From CAYMWF01 sp964394085 [NCBI: uncultured Gemmatimonadota bacterium] (GTDB lineage: Bacteria; GCA-2686955; CAYMWF01), in the NCBI GenBank assembly GCA_964394085.1, contig CAYMWF010000049.1:1-36691 (forward strand): a stretch of DNA of 36,691 nt, in the 5' to 3' direction. Below the pieces are notes generated by a model. It was not told the origin of the DNA. It saw only the letters and a program-made list of their open reading frames with translations, and made no database searches. Below, piece by piece: positions 16,371-25,421 of this stretch (position 1 is its first letter; each line of letters begins with the position of its first letter). The translations under genes and the position numbers were made by a program.

Positions 16371-16835
16371 TTAATACTCGAGAGGATAACCCGCTTCTTC
16401 CCATTCCTCCACTCCGCCCGGATAAATACGTATGCTGTCCAAACCCTTTTCGTGAAGCAATCCGGCCAGCCTTTCGGCGAGATCGCAGGAAGGCCCCGTG
16501 CAGTAGAGCACAAGGATTGGAACATCGAGAAGATATTCACTCAAGTCCGGGAAGAATTCCTCGAACTCCATGAAAGGAAGGTTGACGGCGCCGGGGATGC
16601 GCCCTTCGAAGCACTCTTCGGGGCTGCGGGCGTCCAGGAGGAGCAGGTCATCCGAGTCCATGAGCTCGAGCAGCTCGTCCAATTCGATTTCCAACACATC
16701 CGCGGAAGCTGTTCCCCCGAGAATCGAGTCCGGATCGAGAAGCGGGATTCCACCCGGCAGAACAAGGCAGCGTATCACCCCGCCGGCGAACGCGAACAGG
16801 AGGATCAAAGCGATCCTCCACGTCATCCTTGTCAT
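16371..16835 (-). CDS. Membrane-anchored rhodanese-domain protein
   Basis: A short N-terminal hydrophobic anchor (WRIALILLFAFAGGVIRCLV) is followed by one rhodanese domain. That domain has LLLDARSPEECFEGRIPGAVNLPF and the active-site loop VLYCTGPSC, where the first Cys would carry a persulfide. It probably faces the periplasm and handles sulfane sulfur. Its neighbours, a DoxX/MauE-like membrane protein directly downstream and an SCP2 protein upstream, suggest a membrane redox module. The ATG at 16835 is chosen because AAGGA lies ten bases before it; ATG at 16853 adds six residues and has no ribosome site. Confidence 0.88.
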   Translation of the reverse strand: MTRMTWRIALILLFAFAGGVIRCLVLPGGIPLLDPDSILGGTASADVLEIELDELLELMDSDDLLLLDARSPEECFEGRIPGAVNLPFMEFEEFFPDLSEYLLDVPILVLYCTGPSCDLAERLAGLLHEKGLDSIRIYPGGVEEWEEAGYPLEY

Positions 16836-16877
16836 ATCGGGGGATTCCTTCATTTGACGCTGAAGCGCGGGCTCCAG

Positions 16878-17210
16878 TTATTTGCGGAAAATGTTCTGGT
16901 TATCGAGCTTGAGTACATCGGCCATGTTGCCGGCGATCTTGATCTGGCCGGTCATGAACGCCATCTGGGGATTCACGGAGCCGTCGTACATTCCGACCCA
17001 GACTTCCGCGCTCGTTTCCATGGTAGCGGTCGGATTGTCCGTTTTTCCCTCATGAACGGCTACGCTGCCGCCTTCCACCACCACATACCAGTTGCCGCCC
17101 TGATCGCCGGTGATATCGAGTTGGATCGTGGCCGTCCAGTCTCCCGCTTCTTCGGCGTTGAACCGTTCGGGGAGAAGGGTGATAATTTTTTCAGCGGTTA
17201 TATCAGACAT
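16878..17210 (-). CDS. SCP2 sterol-carrier-domain protein
   Basis: The 110-residue single-domain protein follows the SCP2 pattern: an N-terminal helix (ITAEKIITLLPERFN), the long twisted sheet (ATIQLDITGD, NWYVVVEGGSVAVHEG, PTATMETSAEVWVGM), then GQIKIAGNMADVLKL and a short end. SCP2 folds bind lipids or acyl-CoA in a hydrophobic tunnel. It is the first gene of the minus-strand operon. GAAGGAGAAATTAC precedes the ATG and a good promoter lies about 45 bases further up. Its ligand is unknown. Confidence 0.9.
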   Translation of the reverse strand: MSDITAEKIITLLPERFNAEEAGDWTATIQLDITGDQGGNWYVVVEGGSVAVHEGKTDNPTATMETSAEVWVGMYDGSVNPQMAFMTGQIKIAGNMADVLKLDNQNIFRK

Positions 17211-17254
17211 GTAATTTCTCCTTCAGTTAAGCAACTCTCATTTACAGATAAAAG

Positions 17255-17283
17255 ATTCTAGCACCGGACCGGGGGGTCTGCAA
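17255..17283 (-). promoter_or_regulatory. Putative promoter of the SCP2-to-deoB operon
   Basis: On the minus strand TTGCAG (17283-17278), a 17-base spacer and TAGAAT (17260-17255) form a good sigma70-type promoter. TGC immediately before the -10 adds an extended -10 element. It would drive the closely spaced genes from 17210 down to 9887. Confidence 0.5.
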
Positions 17284-17399
17284 GCTGAAACAGAAGATCA
17301 TTTTTTGCACCTCAACGCAGAACTCTAAAAAAGCCCCTTCGAAGAATAACCTGTGAACTTATCCGGAAAAAGGTGAACCCGGAGAAGCAAGAATCCGGC

Positions 17400-17534
17400 G
17401 GTGACGACCCCGGCAGTGACGATCCCGGCGGTGACGAACCCAACGGTGCCGAACTCGGCGGTGACGACCCCGGCAGTGACGATCCCGGCGGTGCCGAACT
17501 CGGCGGTGACGAGCCCAACGATGACGAACCCGGA
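17400..17534. repeat. 15-bp minisatellite, nine copies
   Basis: Nine head-to-tail 15-base units fill 17400-17534. Examples are GGTGACGACCCCGGC, AGTGACGATCCCGGC, GGTGACGAACCCAAC and GGTGCCGAACTCGGC. The order A-B-C-D is followed by A-B-D-C' and a diverged last unit, so the array probably grew by 60-bp duplication. The unit length is a multiple of three, so long frames stay open on both strands. That explains spurious frames here. Confidence 0.85.
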
Positions 17535-17598
17535 CAGGGCCGAACCCGGAGAAGACGACTTCCGATCACCCTTGTCTGTTCAATGTCTGAACTTTCTC

Positions 17599-17698
17599 CA
17601 CATGGGGAAAATCCAGTCAAGAGAAAGCCCAGCGTTTTCGGGTCTTGTTTCTGATCCGGATGGCTTCTGATATACCGGGTTGTTCCGGTAACTGTGCA
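17599..17698. repeat. Intergenic repeat element, copy A
   Basis: This copy runs CACATG, AAATCCAG, GCGTTTTCGGG, CTGATCCG and GCTTCTGATATACCGGGTT, then TTCCG and TGTGCA. The right half matches copy C (25464-25561). Across 17651-17698 and 25514-25561 the element is collinear, with CTGATCCG, four variable bases, then 19 identical bases. The left half matches copy B. Confidence 0.6.
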
Positions 17699-17710
17699 AA
17701 GAATGAGTTT

Positions 17711-17760
17711 TCTTCACATGTGGTAAATCCAGCCGACAAATTACCCGGCGTTTCCAGGCC
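17711..17760. repeat. Intergenic repeat element, copy B (partial)
   Basis: This copy repeats the left half of copy A about 116 bases downstream: CACATG, two to three bases, AAATCCAG, an A-rich spacer, then CCGGCGTTTCCAGG. The stretch ending in GTTTCCAGG also matches copy C. Confidence 0.45.
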
Positions 17761-17798
17761 CGTCGTCACGCCAGAAAAGGCCCGGCAGAGGTTTGAGA

Positions 17799-20700
17799 TC
17801 AGGAAGAGGCGGCTCTCCGGATTTTGCGGAGTTTTGCACGGCCTGGATCGTTGTTTTTTACTGCGCTTGAGACTGCATCGAGGAAAATGGACCTTTTTCT
17901 CGATATGTCCGTCTGACAGTTGCAGATCACCCGTGAAGGATTCGACGTTCTTTCGGGGAGCACCATTTCTTCGAGGAGTTCCCAGGAAAGAGGAGAGCCG
18001 AAACCTTCTTCAGAGAAAAGCCGCTCCAGCAGGAATGCCGCCTGCTCCGGAGCACCGGCGGCGTAGTAGAGATCGGCCATTTCCATCCTGATCCGCTGAT
18101 CTTCCGGGAAGAGAGCGAGTGCTCCCTCGAGGCTGTTACGGGCGAGTGCGGGCTGGTTGGAAACCCGGTATACGAGAGCCAGCTCCAGCAGCATTTCTTT
18201 CGAGCCCTGTAAAACGATCGCTCCTCGTTCCAGCACCGCCATCGCGGTTTCGATTTCACCGGACTCGACGAGGGACCGCGCAAAGGCGATATAATCTGTC
18301 GGATTCAATGTGAACTGCAGCTCGATTTTTTCCATGAGGCTCCGGGCCCGATCGACCTGACCGGCTGAAACGAGGAGCGGCAGGGCTGACGCCAGGGAGG
18401 ACGGGGGCTGGTCCGCGGCAAGACCGATGTCGAGAGCTGACACTGCCGGTTCTTTCTCCCCGTCGGCCAGGTGTATGAACGCGGTTCGATACCAGGTATC
18501 GGCGTCCCCGGTGTAGCAGAGCGGGTACTGGTCGGCGAACCTCTCCAGTTGGCTGGAAGCGGCTTCACTGTTTCCCTTCGCCAGGGAAAGCTCCGAGAAG
18601 AGCAGGTCCGCGGGAGGGAGGAAATTATATCGCGCCGCCTCGAAAATCTGTCCTGGTCCGGGAATATCCAGCCTTGTTACGCTGTTCGTTTCGTCGAATA
18701 TCGAAACCGGCCAGCTAACACACGGAGAAAGCAGGTCGTTTTCGCCGGACGCCGCCTTCGCGGCTTTGTAGAGAGACAAAGCGAGGGTGCTGTCGCCGAG
18801 AGCGAGCGCGATGTCTCCTCCGTTCAACAGGCTGAATCTGCCGTCGGGCAGCGAGATCGACAGAGGACCTGAGTCGCCATCCTTTCCGCTCGCAACGGTT
18901 TCCGAGACGGTGAGCCAGGCGGATAAGACGGCGGAGCTGCTTCCGGGGTCGGGTTCGGTCCCGCTGCCGGTAGAGATCGAGATCCGCTCGAACCCGGCGG
19001 TCCGATCCGGTGATCCGGCGGGGAAAATCCGCCCGGAGCCGGCGGTCCCATTCCGTGCTTCGGCGGGAAAAATCCGCCCGGAGCCGGCGGTCCCGTTCCG
19101 TGCTTCGGCGGGGAAAATCCGTACGGGCCCGGCGGTCCCGTTCCGTGCTCTGTTCGGGGGAATGGGAACCCTCTCCAGAACCGATTTTCTCGCTGCCAGC
19201 GCCCCGGCCGCCAGGGCGGGCCCGCCGGTGAATCGGAGCGAATCTCCGCTGTCGCCTGTTTCCGCCAGGCGCTCGCCGGCTTCATCGAGCCTTCCACCCA
19301 TGAGCAGGCAGCTTATCTCCGGGGCGGGAGAGGCTAATTCGGGCGCCAGGCTGCGACCGCCTGTCGCCGCAATCTTGCGGAATGTAGCAGCTGCTTCGTC
19401 AAACCTTCCGGCTTTAGCCAGTAAAGCCGCTTTCGCCGCGAGAACGGATATGGAACCTGACAGCCGGTCGGCGGCTTTTTTCACCGCAGGAAGAGCTTGC
19501 CCGTCCATGTGAATCCGGAGGGCGGCTTCGGAATAGAGCATCACGGTGAGAGGGTCCGGCTTCTCGGATACGTTCTTTTCCAGAAGCTCCATAACCTCGC
19601 TGCACCTTCCGGCTGCAAGAACCTGCGAGGCGTAAGCAGCATGCAGCCCGTAATGGCTCTTCCCTGTGGGAGCGGTCCGATAAAGCCCGGCAGCTGTTTC
19701 GAACAGACCCGCTCCGGCAAATTCGACGGATGCTTCCAGGGCGCCCGCGGCACTCCAGACGGTTCGTTCCGCGAGTCGATCCGCTCCTTTGAGGTTTCCC
19801 GCCGCCAGGAGAGCCGTCAGGCGGGCGAGGGCCGCCTTTTCGCCGGTTGGCGAAATCCGGATGATCCTGCGCGACAGGGCCAGGGCATCGTCGATCCGCC
19901 CCCATGAGACGAAGGTTCGTACGGCGAATAAAACGATATCGGGATTCCCGGGTTCCAGGTCCAGCGCGAAATTCAGCCGGGCCAGCGCTCTGGCGGGTTC
20001 TCCCTCTGCAAGGGCGATTTTCGCCCCCATGTAACTCTTGCGGGCAGGAGAAAGTCTATCCTCGTAACGGGCCAGGAATTCCGCTGCGTCGCCCGGGCTT
20101 CCCGCTGCGATGAGAGAGCTGATTAATGCCTCGAGCCGTTCTGGATCGATCGTCGTTTCGTCCGACAGTAATCCGCCCAGCCCTTCCGGCGGGGTGTTCA
20201 GGCCGACTGCAACCGGGTACCGGTCGAGGATCGTAAGTAGAAGATCAATATTCCGGTTATCCATCCCTTTCCACAGGTCAATCGCTTTTTCCAGTTCGAA
20301 CCGTGAAACGAGGAGCTCGATCCGCACACGTTGCACCTCACCCGTCGCGGTTACGGCGTCAAGAGCATCTGCGAGTTCGGCTTCCGCCCTGTCATATTCA
20401 CCCAGGATTTCAAGGGTCTTCGCCTCCGCGGTTCTGATTCTCCAGTTCCGGGGAGCGAGTTCACCCGCCTTCGCAAGAACTTCCAGGGCCAGACGGGGGC
20501 GGGCCGCGTCAAGAAACGCGTTTGCCGCGTCATACAATGCGTCAGGATCGTTCCCTGCGTCCAGCAGGGCTTCTTCGAAGTATGGAAGAGCCTGTTCCGC
20601 GCCGAGCTCTCTGTGAATCGCTCTCGCCAGGGTCAAAACGTAAGAGACATCCTCGCCGCCCTCCTCGTAGGCCCGCCTGAGGTGAGCCAGCCCCAGGTCG

Positions 20701-23700
20701 GTTTCGCCCGTTTCCACGAGCAGTTCGCCTAAAATTCGGCGGATTTCGGTTTTATCCGGATAATCGAGAAGGTGCCTGGCGAGGATACGCAGGGCCTCTG
20801 CTTCGTCGGCATTCTTGATTATGAGCAAGGCTGCGGCTTCATCGTTCGATCCCGCGGTCAGAGCTTTTTCGAGCAGGGGAACCGCTTCGTCCGGGTTGCC
20901 CGAATCGGCGAGATACGCGGCATACCATGTGAGAAAAGCGGGGTCGGCCTGCCCGGATGATATCAGGTCGGATATGATTTTACCCGCACCTTCGCGATCG
21001 CCGGCTGCAATACGCCTGTCGGCAACGAAAGAGGCGAGCCGGTTGTCGGTGATTTCGGCTCCGGCCCCGGCGGCTTCTGCAGCGGCTTCTTTCGCCATCG
21101 CCGGCCGGTCATTTTCGAGGGCCATGGCGGAAAGAAGCAGCAATCCCCTGACCGATCGGTTCCGATCGGTGAAATCGCCGAGTATTTCGACGGCTTTCGC
21201 GGCCTTTCCCGCCGCCTCCAGAACCTTGGCGAGGGCCAGAAACACCTTTTCGCTTCCGGGTCTCATCCTGCTCCGCGCCGTCAATACTTCAACAGCGGGA
21301 CCGGGTTTTCCGCAGCGCATAAGAGACCGGGCGAGTCTTACTGTGGCAGCGTCGCCGCTCCCCGCCTCCAGGCATGCCTGCGTAAAGAGATCCGCCGCCT
21401 CGTCCACGTCTCCACGCTCCAGCATCAGCTCGCCTTTCGCTGCCGCCGCCTGCCATGATCCGGGGAAGTGTTCGACCACACCGGAGTAATGGGCTGCGGC
21501 CTGCCCGGCCTGGCCCGAGACTCTGAGAGCATCAGCTTCGCCAAGGGCGGCCCTTACATTCCCGGATGTTCCGGCTTTCCTGTAGGATCGGAGCGCTTCC
21601 CCGGGCATGCCGACCTCGAGGAATCTGTCCCCCAGGGCGGACAGCAGACTGGGATCATGCGGAGCCTTGCGAGCGGCGAGATAAAGGTAGGCGGTTGCTT
21701 CAGCCTCCCGCCCGGATGCCAGGAGGGCGCGCGCCATAAGCGTGCATTCGTCGAAGGAAGCCGGACCGCCCTCCGTGAGCTTACCCGCCAGAAATCCCGC
21801 GGCATAAACAGGATCGCCGTCCCTGAGGGCGGCCTCGGCCAGGCCCGTCCAGCCCTTCCGGATTTCGGGAAAAAAGTGTTGGTGCCTGCTGAAGAAACGG
21901 CGTGCTTCTCCGAAGCGTCCTTCCGCCATGGCCAGGTCGGCGGCGAGGAGAAGGGCTTCGCCATCCTCCCGGGGCGGTTCCCGGGGAGTTTCGAATTCTT
22001 CTTTCGGCGGGAACTCAAAGCTCAGGAAGGCGAGGGCTTTTCTTGTTTTATCGAATTCATCCGCCTCGAGGGCAACTCTGCCGAATGCGAGAGCGACCGC
22101 CCGGGATTCAGGTAGGGCGGCCCGGGCTTTTTCCGCCTTTTCAAGCGCTGTCTTCCGGCCGGAGCTGCGTTGGGCGAAAGATATCAGGGCGAGATGGACG
22201 TTTTCAGAAGATGGTGACGCATCGAGGGCTTTTTCAAGGAAAACGGATTCAGTTTCGCTGTCTTTGCTTTTCGCCGCGATAGCGGCCATCCGGAGAAGAG
22301 CGCTTTCCCTGCGGGGATTCCGGGCCAGAAGGCTGAGAGTGGCATCCCGGCCGGCGCGGTATTTTCTTTCACGGAAGAGAGAAGATCCGAGCAGATCGAG
22401 GGCATCATCTAGAAGCAGGGGGTCTTCGGCGAACAGACCGGAATCCAGAAAATGGTTGAGGAGACCCGACGCCTGTCCCGGATCATTCCTTTCGAGATGG
22501 AATCGAGCTAGAAGCAGACCCCCGGCGGGAGAGATGTCGCCCAGCCGCGCGCGGGGCGATATCCTGTCGAGCTCCGGGATTCCGCCTGCAGCCGATACAA
22601 TCCGGGCCTGGTGGATTTGCGCCTCCAGGTCTTCCGGAAAGGCCTTGAGATGCCGGCGGATCGCTTTTTCCGCCTTGCCTGTCGAACCTGCTTCGAAATA
22701 GGAAAGTGCCAGGTGGAGCCAGAAATCCGCGGGTTTCCCGTCCGATCCCGTCAATGATTCGAGGAGCGCGGTGCTCTCTTCGAAGCGACCCGCCATCCGT
22801 AAAGCCGCCGCCGCCCGGGTTTTCACGAAGGGATCTTCCGGGTCGACTTCGATCAGCGATGCGTGGATTTCGAAGGTTTCTTCCGCTTTTCCCTCGGAAA
22901 GATGAACGGACGCCAGGAGAGCCAGCCCGGCTGGATCTCGGCCTCCTTTATTCCTGTAGAGCGTCAACAACTCCCGGGCTTCACTGAACCTGCCGCGTTT
23001 GAAGAGGATGGAGCCCCGTAGAAGAAGGAGCTCCTCGACCTCCCCGGGTTCAGGATCGATCAGATCCGCCAGCCGCAAGGCTTCGCCGAACCTGCCTGCC
23101 TGCTTGAGCGCTGTTGCCAGCTTGAGTATCCGGCGTGAGTCGCCTCCCGATGCCGCCGCTGCTTTTCTGTACCAATCCGCGGCTTCATCCCATCGTTCCA
23201 GCGCCGCATATATATTGCCCATCCGGAAACAGAGATCCCCGTCGCCTTCGCTTCGGTCCAGGAAAATGGAGTATCTCTTCAGGGCTGCTCCGTAATCTTC
23301 CTGCCGGTACGCGGCGTCTCCCGAGAGAAGGTGAACATCGGCCAGATCCGCCCCTTCGGCCAGGGCCGCCGTGAAACTGGAGTCGGCCTCCTCCCAGTCG
23401 TTCCGTTTCCAGGCGTCGACCCCGAGACAGTAATCCGCCGCCCAGCTGCACCCCTGCGGCTCACGCTCGAGAATCACGAATCCGCCCTCCCGGACCACAG
23501 GCCTGAACCGCTGCATCAAACCGTGGAAAAGATCGCGGTTATAGACGGAAAACCTGAGCTTGAGCGTTCTCGGAGTGCCCAGGAAGGTCGCAGGTTCAGA
23601 GTAGACTATATACCTTGTGCCGCTCGAGTCGATATCCGCAAGGATTTCCCGGTCGACGTCTTTGATGGCGATATCGTGGCCCGCGGATACGAACTCGAAG

Positions 23701-25028
23701 TAATCGAACCGGGTGGGATTGGGACGCTCCGCCAGCATATAGAGAAGGCTGAGCTGCGGAAAGACGAATACGGGCTCGCCCGGCGTGGTGCGGGAAGACA
23801 GGAAATGAGTCACCCTATTGACCGCCTCGGTTTTCTCCGGCAGGTGACGAATCCCCTCGGCTGCCGGCGAGATGAGCCGCTCGGTCATTATCCGGCCTGT
23901 TCTAATCGTTCCGCTTCCCGGGTCGGTGCAGAAAATTAGATTGTAACAAAGAAAAAGAGCCGCCAGTGCCGCAGTCGTTCCTTGAACGACCCGGCCGATC
24001 GGTTTAAGGCGGGTTCGGCTTCCCAGGTGGACGAGGCAGGCCCCCAGGAGATAGACGGGAGGCAGCGCCTGCAGGAGATGGGCGTAGTTCGACATCCACC
24101 AGACCTGGTTCAGACTGCAAAGAACGATTACCGCCAGGGGAAGGAAACCAGGTTTCAAAAACGAGGGTCTGCCCGTGAATATCCTGGTCGCGGCGAGCAG
24201 GATCCCGGACGCGGCAAGGAGGAAGGGGATATACGTGAACAGCGCCTCGACTGCGCTTCCCGGGGCCGAGGGCAGGATGCCGGGAAGAGGAATGGCGAGG
24301 CGCTCTCCGGGGCGAGCCATCACCCTTAAAGGTCTCATTATCCAGTCCGGCCACACTGCGGGGAAAAAAGAAGCCTCCACGGCGAATACCAGGGCGAAGG
24401 GGAGCAGAAGCCACGCCAGGCCGGTGAAAACCCGCAGGATACTCCCGGGCGGTTTTTCCCTTTTCCACAAAGGAGCGGCAATTAGAGCCGCACCTCCCGC
24501 CATTAACGAGAACAGGGCGGTGTCCTGCCTGAAAAAGAAGGCGATCCCGGCCCATGCTCCGGCCGCTGCAAGGGTCCATTTTTTCTCCCCGTCCTGGAGG
24601 TATTTGAGAGACAGGAGAAGTCCCACGGCAGGAAACAGCTGGAAGAAGGTTTTATGCCAGTGCCCGGGAACCAGGATAGTAAACAGGGCGGCGGAAAAGG
24701 CATAGCGGCGCGGCGCAAGGCGGGAGCCGGCGAGGTAGAGCGTGACGGCTGTCACCAGCCGGAGGAATATCCACCCGAACTTGAGCACGATGAGCTGCTC
24801 GCCGAACAGCCGGAACAGCATCCTGGCATAGAGGAATCGCCCCGGGGGGTAGAGTCGCGGCGATTCCGTGAACCGGTCCATTCCGTCGGCGAGGCGGAGG
24901 GCGCCCGAGGTGAGGATGCCTTCGTCGTTCATTACGATCCCGGCACCGACATAGGCGATATAATAGAGCAGACCGATCAGCAGAAGCAGCAGAACCGGGA
25001 AAAATGAATTATTTCGGGAGTCAGACAT
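17799..25028 (-). CDS. Giant GT-C-like membrane glycosyltransferase fused to a TPR superhelix (2409 residues)
   Basis: The first ~370 residues contain about ten hydrophobic helices. The loop after helix one reads MNDEGILTSGALRLADG and later LYPPGRFLYARML. This is the Asp-Glu plus PG pattern of GT-C glycosyltransferases (PMT_2/GT39/ArnT-like), which move sugars from polyprenyl-phosphate donors. A soluble domain follows (~390-525). From about 530 to 2380 the protein is an almost unbroken array of 34-residue TPR-type helix pairs, such as ADVHLLSGDAAYRQEDYGAALKRYSIFL and DPDALYDAANAFLDAARPRLALEVL. A 15-residue repeat (residues ~1960-2011) interrupts it. The TPR part should be periplasmic if the topology is conventional. 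It may bind acceptor proteins or assemble a surface machine; that is inference. The ATG has no good ribosome site. No frameshift is visible over 7.2 kb. Confidence 0.85.
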   Translation of the reverse strand: MSDSRNNSFFPVLLLLLIGLLYYIAYVGAGIVMNDEGILTSGALRLADGMDRFTESPRLYPPGRFLYARMLFRLFGEQLIVLKFGWIFLRLVTAVTLYLAGSRLAPRRYAFSAALFTILVPGHWHKTFFQLFPAVGLLLSLKYLQDGEKKWTLAAAGAWAGIAFFFRQDTALFSLMAGGAALIAAPLWKREKPPGSILRVFTGLAWLLLPFALVFAVEASFFPAVWPDWIMRPLRVMARPGERLAIPLPGILPSAPGSAVEALFTYIPFLLAASGILLAATRIFTGRPSFLKPGFLPLAVIVLCSLNQVWWMSNYAHLLQALPPVYLLGACLVHLGSRTRLKPIGRVVQGTTAALAALFLCYNLIFCTDPGSGTIRTGRIMTERLISPAAEGIRHLPEKTEAVNRVTHFLSSRTTPGEPVFVFPQLSLLYMLAERPNPTRFDYFEFVSAGHDIAIKDVDREILADIDSSGTRYIVYSEPATFLGTPRTLKLRFSVYNRDLFHGLMQRFRPVVREGGFVILEREPQGCSWAADYCLGVDAWKRNDWEEADSSFTAALAEGADLADVHLLSGDAAYRQEDYGAALKRYSIFLDRSEGDGDLCFRMGNIYAALERWDEAADWYRKAAAASGGDSRRILKLATALKQAGRFGEALRLADLIDPEPGEVEELLLLRGSILFKRGRFSEARELLTLYRNKGGRDPAGLALLASVHLSEGKAEETFEIHASLIEVDPEDPFVKTRAAAALRMAGRFEESTALLESLTGSDGKPADFWLHLALSYFEAGSTGKAEKAIRRHLKAFPEDLEAQIHQARIVSAAGGIPELDRISPRARLGDISPAGGLLLARFHLERNDPGQASGLLNHFLDSGLFAEDPLLLDDALDLLGSSLFRERKYRAGRDATLSLLARNPRRESALLRMAAIAAKSKDSETESVFLEKALDASPSSENVHLALISFAQRSSGRKTALEKAEKARAALPESRAVALAFGRVALEADEFDKTRKALAFLSFEFPPKEEFETPREPPREDGEALLLAADLAMAEGRFGEARRFFSRHQHFFPEIRKGWTGLAEAALRDGDPVYAAGFLAGKLTEGGPASFDECTLMARALLASGREAEATAYLYLAARKAPHDPSLLSALGDRFLEVGMPGEALRSYRKAGTSGNVRAALGEADALRVSGQAGQAAAHYSGVVEHFPGSWQAAAAKGELMLERGDVDEAADLFTQACLEAGSGDAATVRLARSLMRCGKPGPAVEVLTARSRMRPGSEKVFLALAKVLEAAGKAAKAVEILGDFTDRNRSVRGLLLLSAMALENDRPAMAKEAAAEAAGAGAEITDNRLASFVADRRIAAGDREGAGKIISDLISSGQADPAFLTWYAAYLADSGNPDEAVPLLEKALTAGSNDEAAALLIIKNADEAEALRILARHLLDYPDKTEIRRILGELLVETGETDLGLAHLRRAYEEGGEDVSYVLTLARAIHRELGAEQALPYFEEALLDAGNDPDALYDAANAFLDAARPRLALEVLAKAGELAPRNWRIRTAEAKTLEILGEYDRAEAELADALDAVTATGEVQRVRIELLVSRFELEKAIDLWKGMDNRNIDLLLTILDRYPVAVGLNTPPEGLGGLLSDETTIDPERLEALISSLIAAGSPGDAAEFLARYEDRLSPARKSYMGAKIALAEGEPARALARLNFALDLEPGNPDIVLFAVRTFVSWGRIDDALALSRRIIRISPTGEKAALARLTALLAAGNLKGADRLAERTVWSAAGALEASVEFAGAGLFETAAGLYRTAPTGKSHYGLHAAYASQVLAAGRCSEVMELLEKNVSEKPDPLTVMLYSEAALRIHMDGQALPAVKKAADRLSGSISVLAAKAALLAKAGRFDEAAATFRKIAATGGRSLAPELASPAPEISCLLMGGRLDEAGERLAETGDSGDSLRFTGGPALAAGALAARKSVLERVPIPPNRARNGTAGPVRIFPAEARNGTAGSGRIFPAEARNGTAGSGRIFPAGSPDRTAGFERISISTGSGTEPDPGSSSAVLSAWLTVSETVASGKDGDSGPLSISLPDGRFSLLNGGDIALALGDSTLALSLYKAAKAASGENDLLSPCVSWPVSIFDETNSVTRLDIPGPGQIFEAARYNFLPPADLLFSELSLAKGNSEAASSQLERFADQYPLCYTGDADTWYRTAFIHLADGEKEPAVSALDIGLAADQPPSSLASALPLLVSAGQVDRARSLMEKIELQFTLNPTDYIAFARSLVESGEIETAMAVLERGAIVLQGSKEMLLELALVYRVSNQPALARNSLEGALALFPEDQRIRMEMADLYYAAGAPEQAAFLLERLFSEEGFGSPLSWELLEEMVLPERTSNPSRVICNCQTDISRKRSIFLDAVSSAVKNNDPGRAKLRKIRRAASS
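18996..19150. repeat. 45-bp in-frame minisatellite inside the TPR gene
   Basis: Three full 45-base units (18996-19040, 19041-19085, 19086-19130) and a diverged fourth start encode repeats of RIFPAEARNGTAGSG in the minus-strand protein. Units two and three are nearly identical, which indicates recent duplication. The insert lies between helical repeats as a Pro/Gly-rich linker. Confidence 0.85.
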
Positions 25029-25352
25029 AATTCAGATGAGGGAGCGTTTTGCGCCGGCTTCTCTCGCGAGAATCGCCCGAGGACCCCCTCCGGTAACCGC
25101 ACTGTCTTTTCCGCTTCAAAGTACGACCGCGATCCGTTCACTTCCAGCGTTTCCATCCCGATCGATTCTTTCGGACGATTCCCGGATAAGATGTTCGGGC
25201 GCTTCGGATCCGGTAGTAAACGTCAACCAGCCCCTGTATCAACTCCGTGAAAATACAGACATAAGGCACGGTTGCGCAATATATTACTGAAACTAAACTT
25301 ATTACGGTGCAACGGATAAAGATCAATTGCTGAAAATCCCGACTCTCTGCCG

Positions 25353-25370
25353 GTCTTTCGTTCGAAAGAC
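25353..25370. repeat. Inverted repeat GTCTTTCG / CGAAAGAC
   Basis: The 8-bp arms at 25353-25360 and 25363-25370 are perfect around two bases. No T-run follows on either strand, so it is not a standard terminator. Confidence 0.6.
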
Positions 25371-25421
25371 GGGTGCCTTACGGGTTATTCAGGTGTATCG
25401 ATCGAGTTCGTCCGGAAAAGA

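Larger units (their letters stand above)
17211..17798. other. Repeat-rich intergenic region
   Basis: This 588-base gap holds the operon promoter (17255-17283), a 15-bp minisatellite (17400-17534) and two diverged copies of a local intergenic element (17599-17698 and 17711-17760). The open frame across the minisatellite on the plus strand is low-complexity (GDDPG-type) and is not called a gene. Confidence 0.6.

Noticed and set aside
16367-16540. N-terminal extension of the DoxX-like protein
   Set aside because: It lies inside the rhodanese gene in another frame; the internal ATG at 16366 gives a normal DoxX length and N-terminus.
17400-17534. CRISPR array
   Set aside because: Units are 15 bp and directly adjacent, with no unique spacers and no cas genes.
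17373-17654. 93-residue frame across the minisatellite
   Set aside because: It is made mostly of GDDPG repeats from a 15-bp array, has no ribosome site, and an equally open low-complexity frame exists on the other strand.
18119-24705. Many long plus-strand frames opposite the giant gene
   Set aside because: High-GC antisense shadows with Arg/Ser-rich composition and no start signals or families.
25138-25326. Hydrophobic 62-residue minus-strand frame
   Set aside because: It has no ribosome site, no promoter and no recognisable motif, and lies in non-coding DNA.
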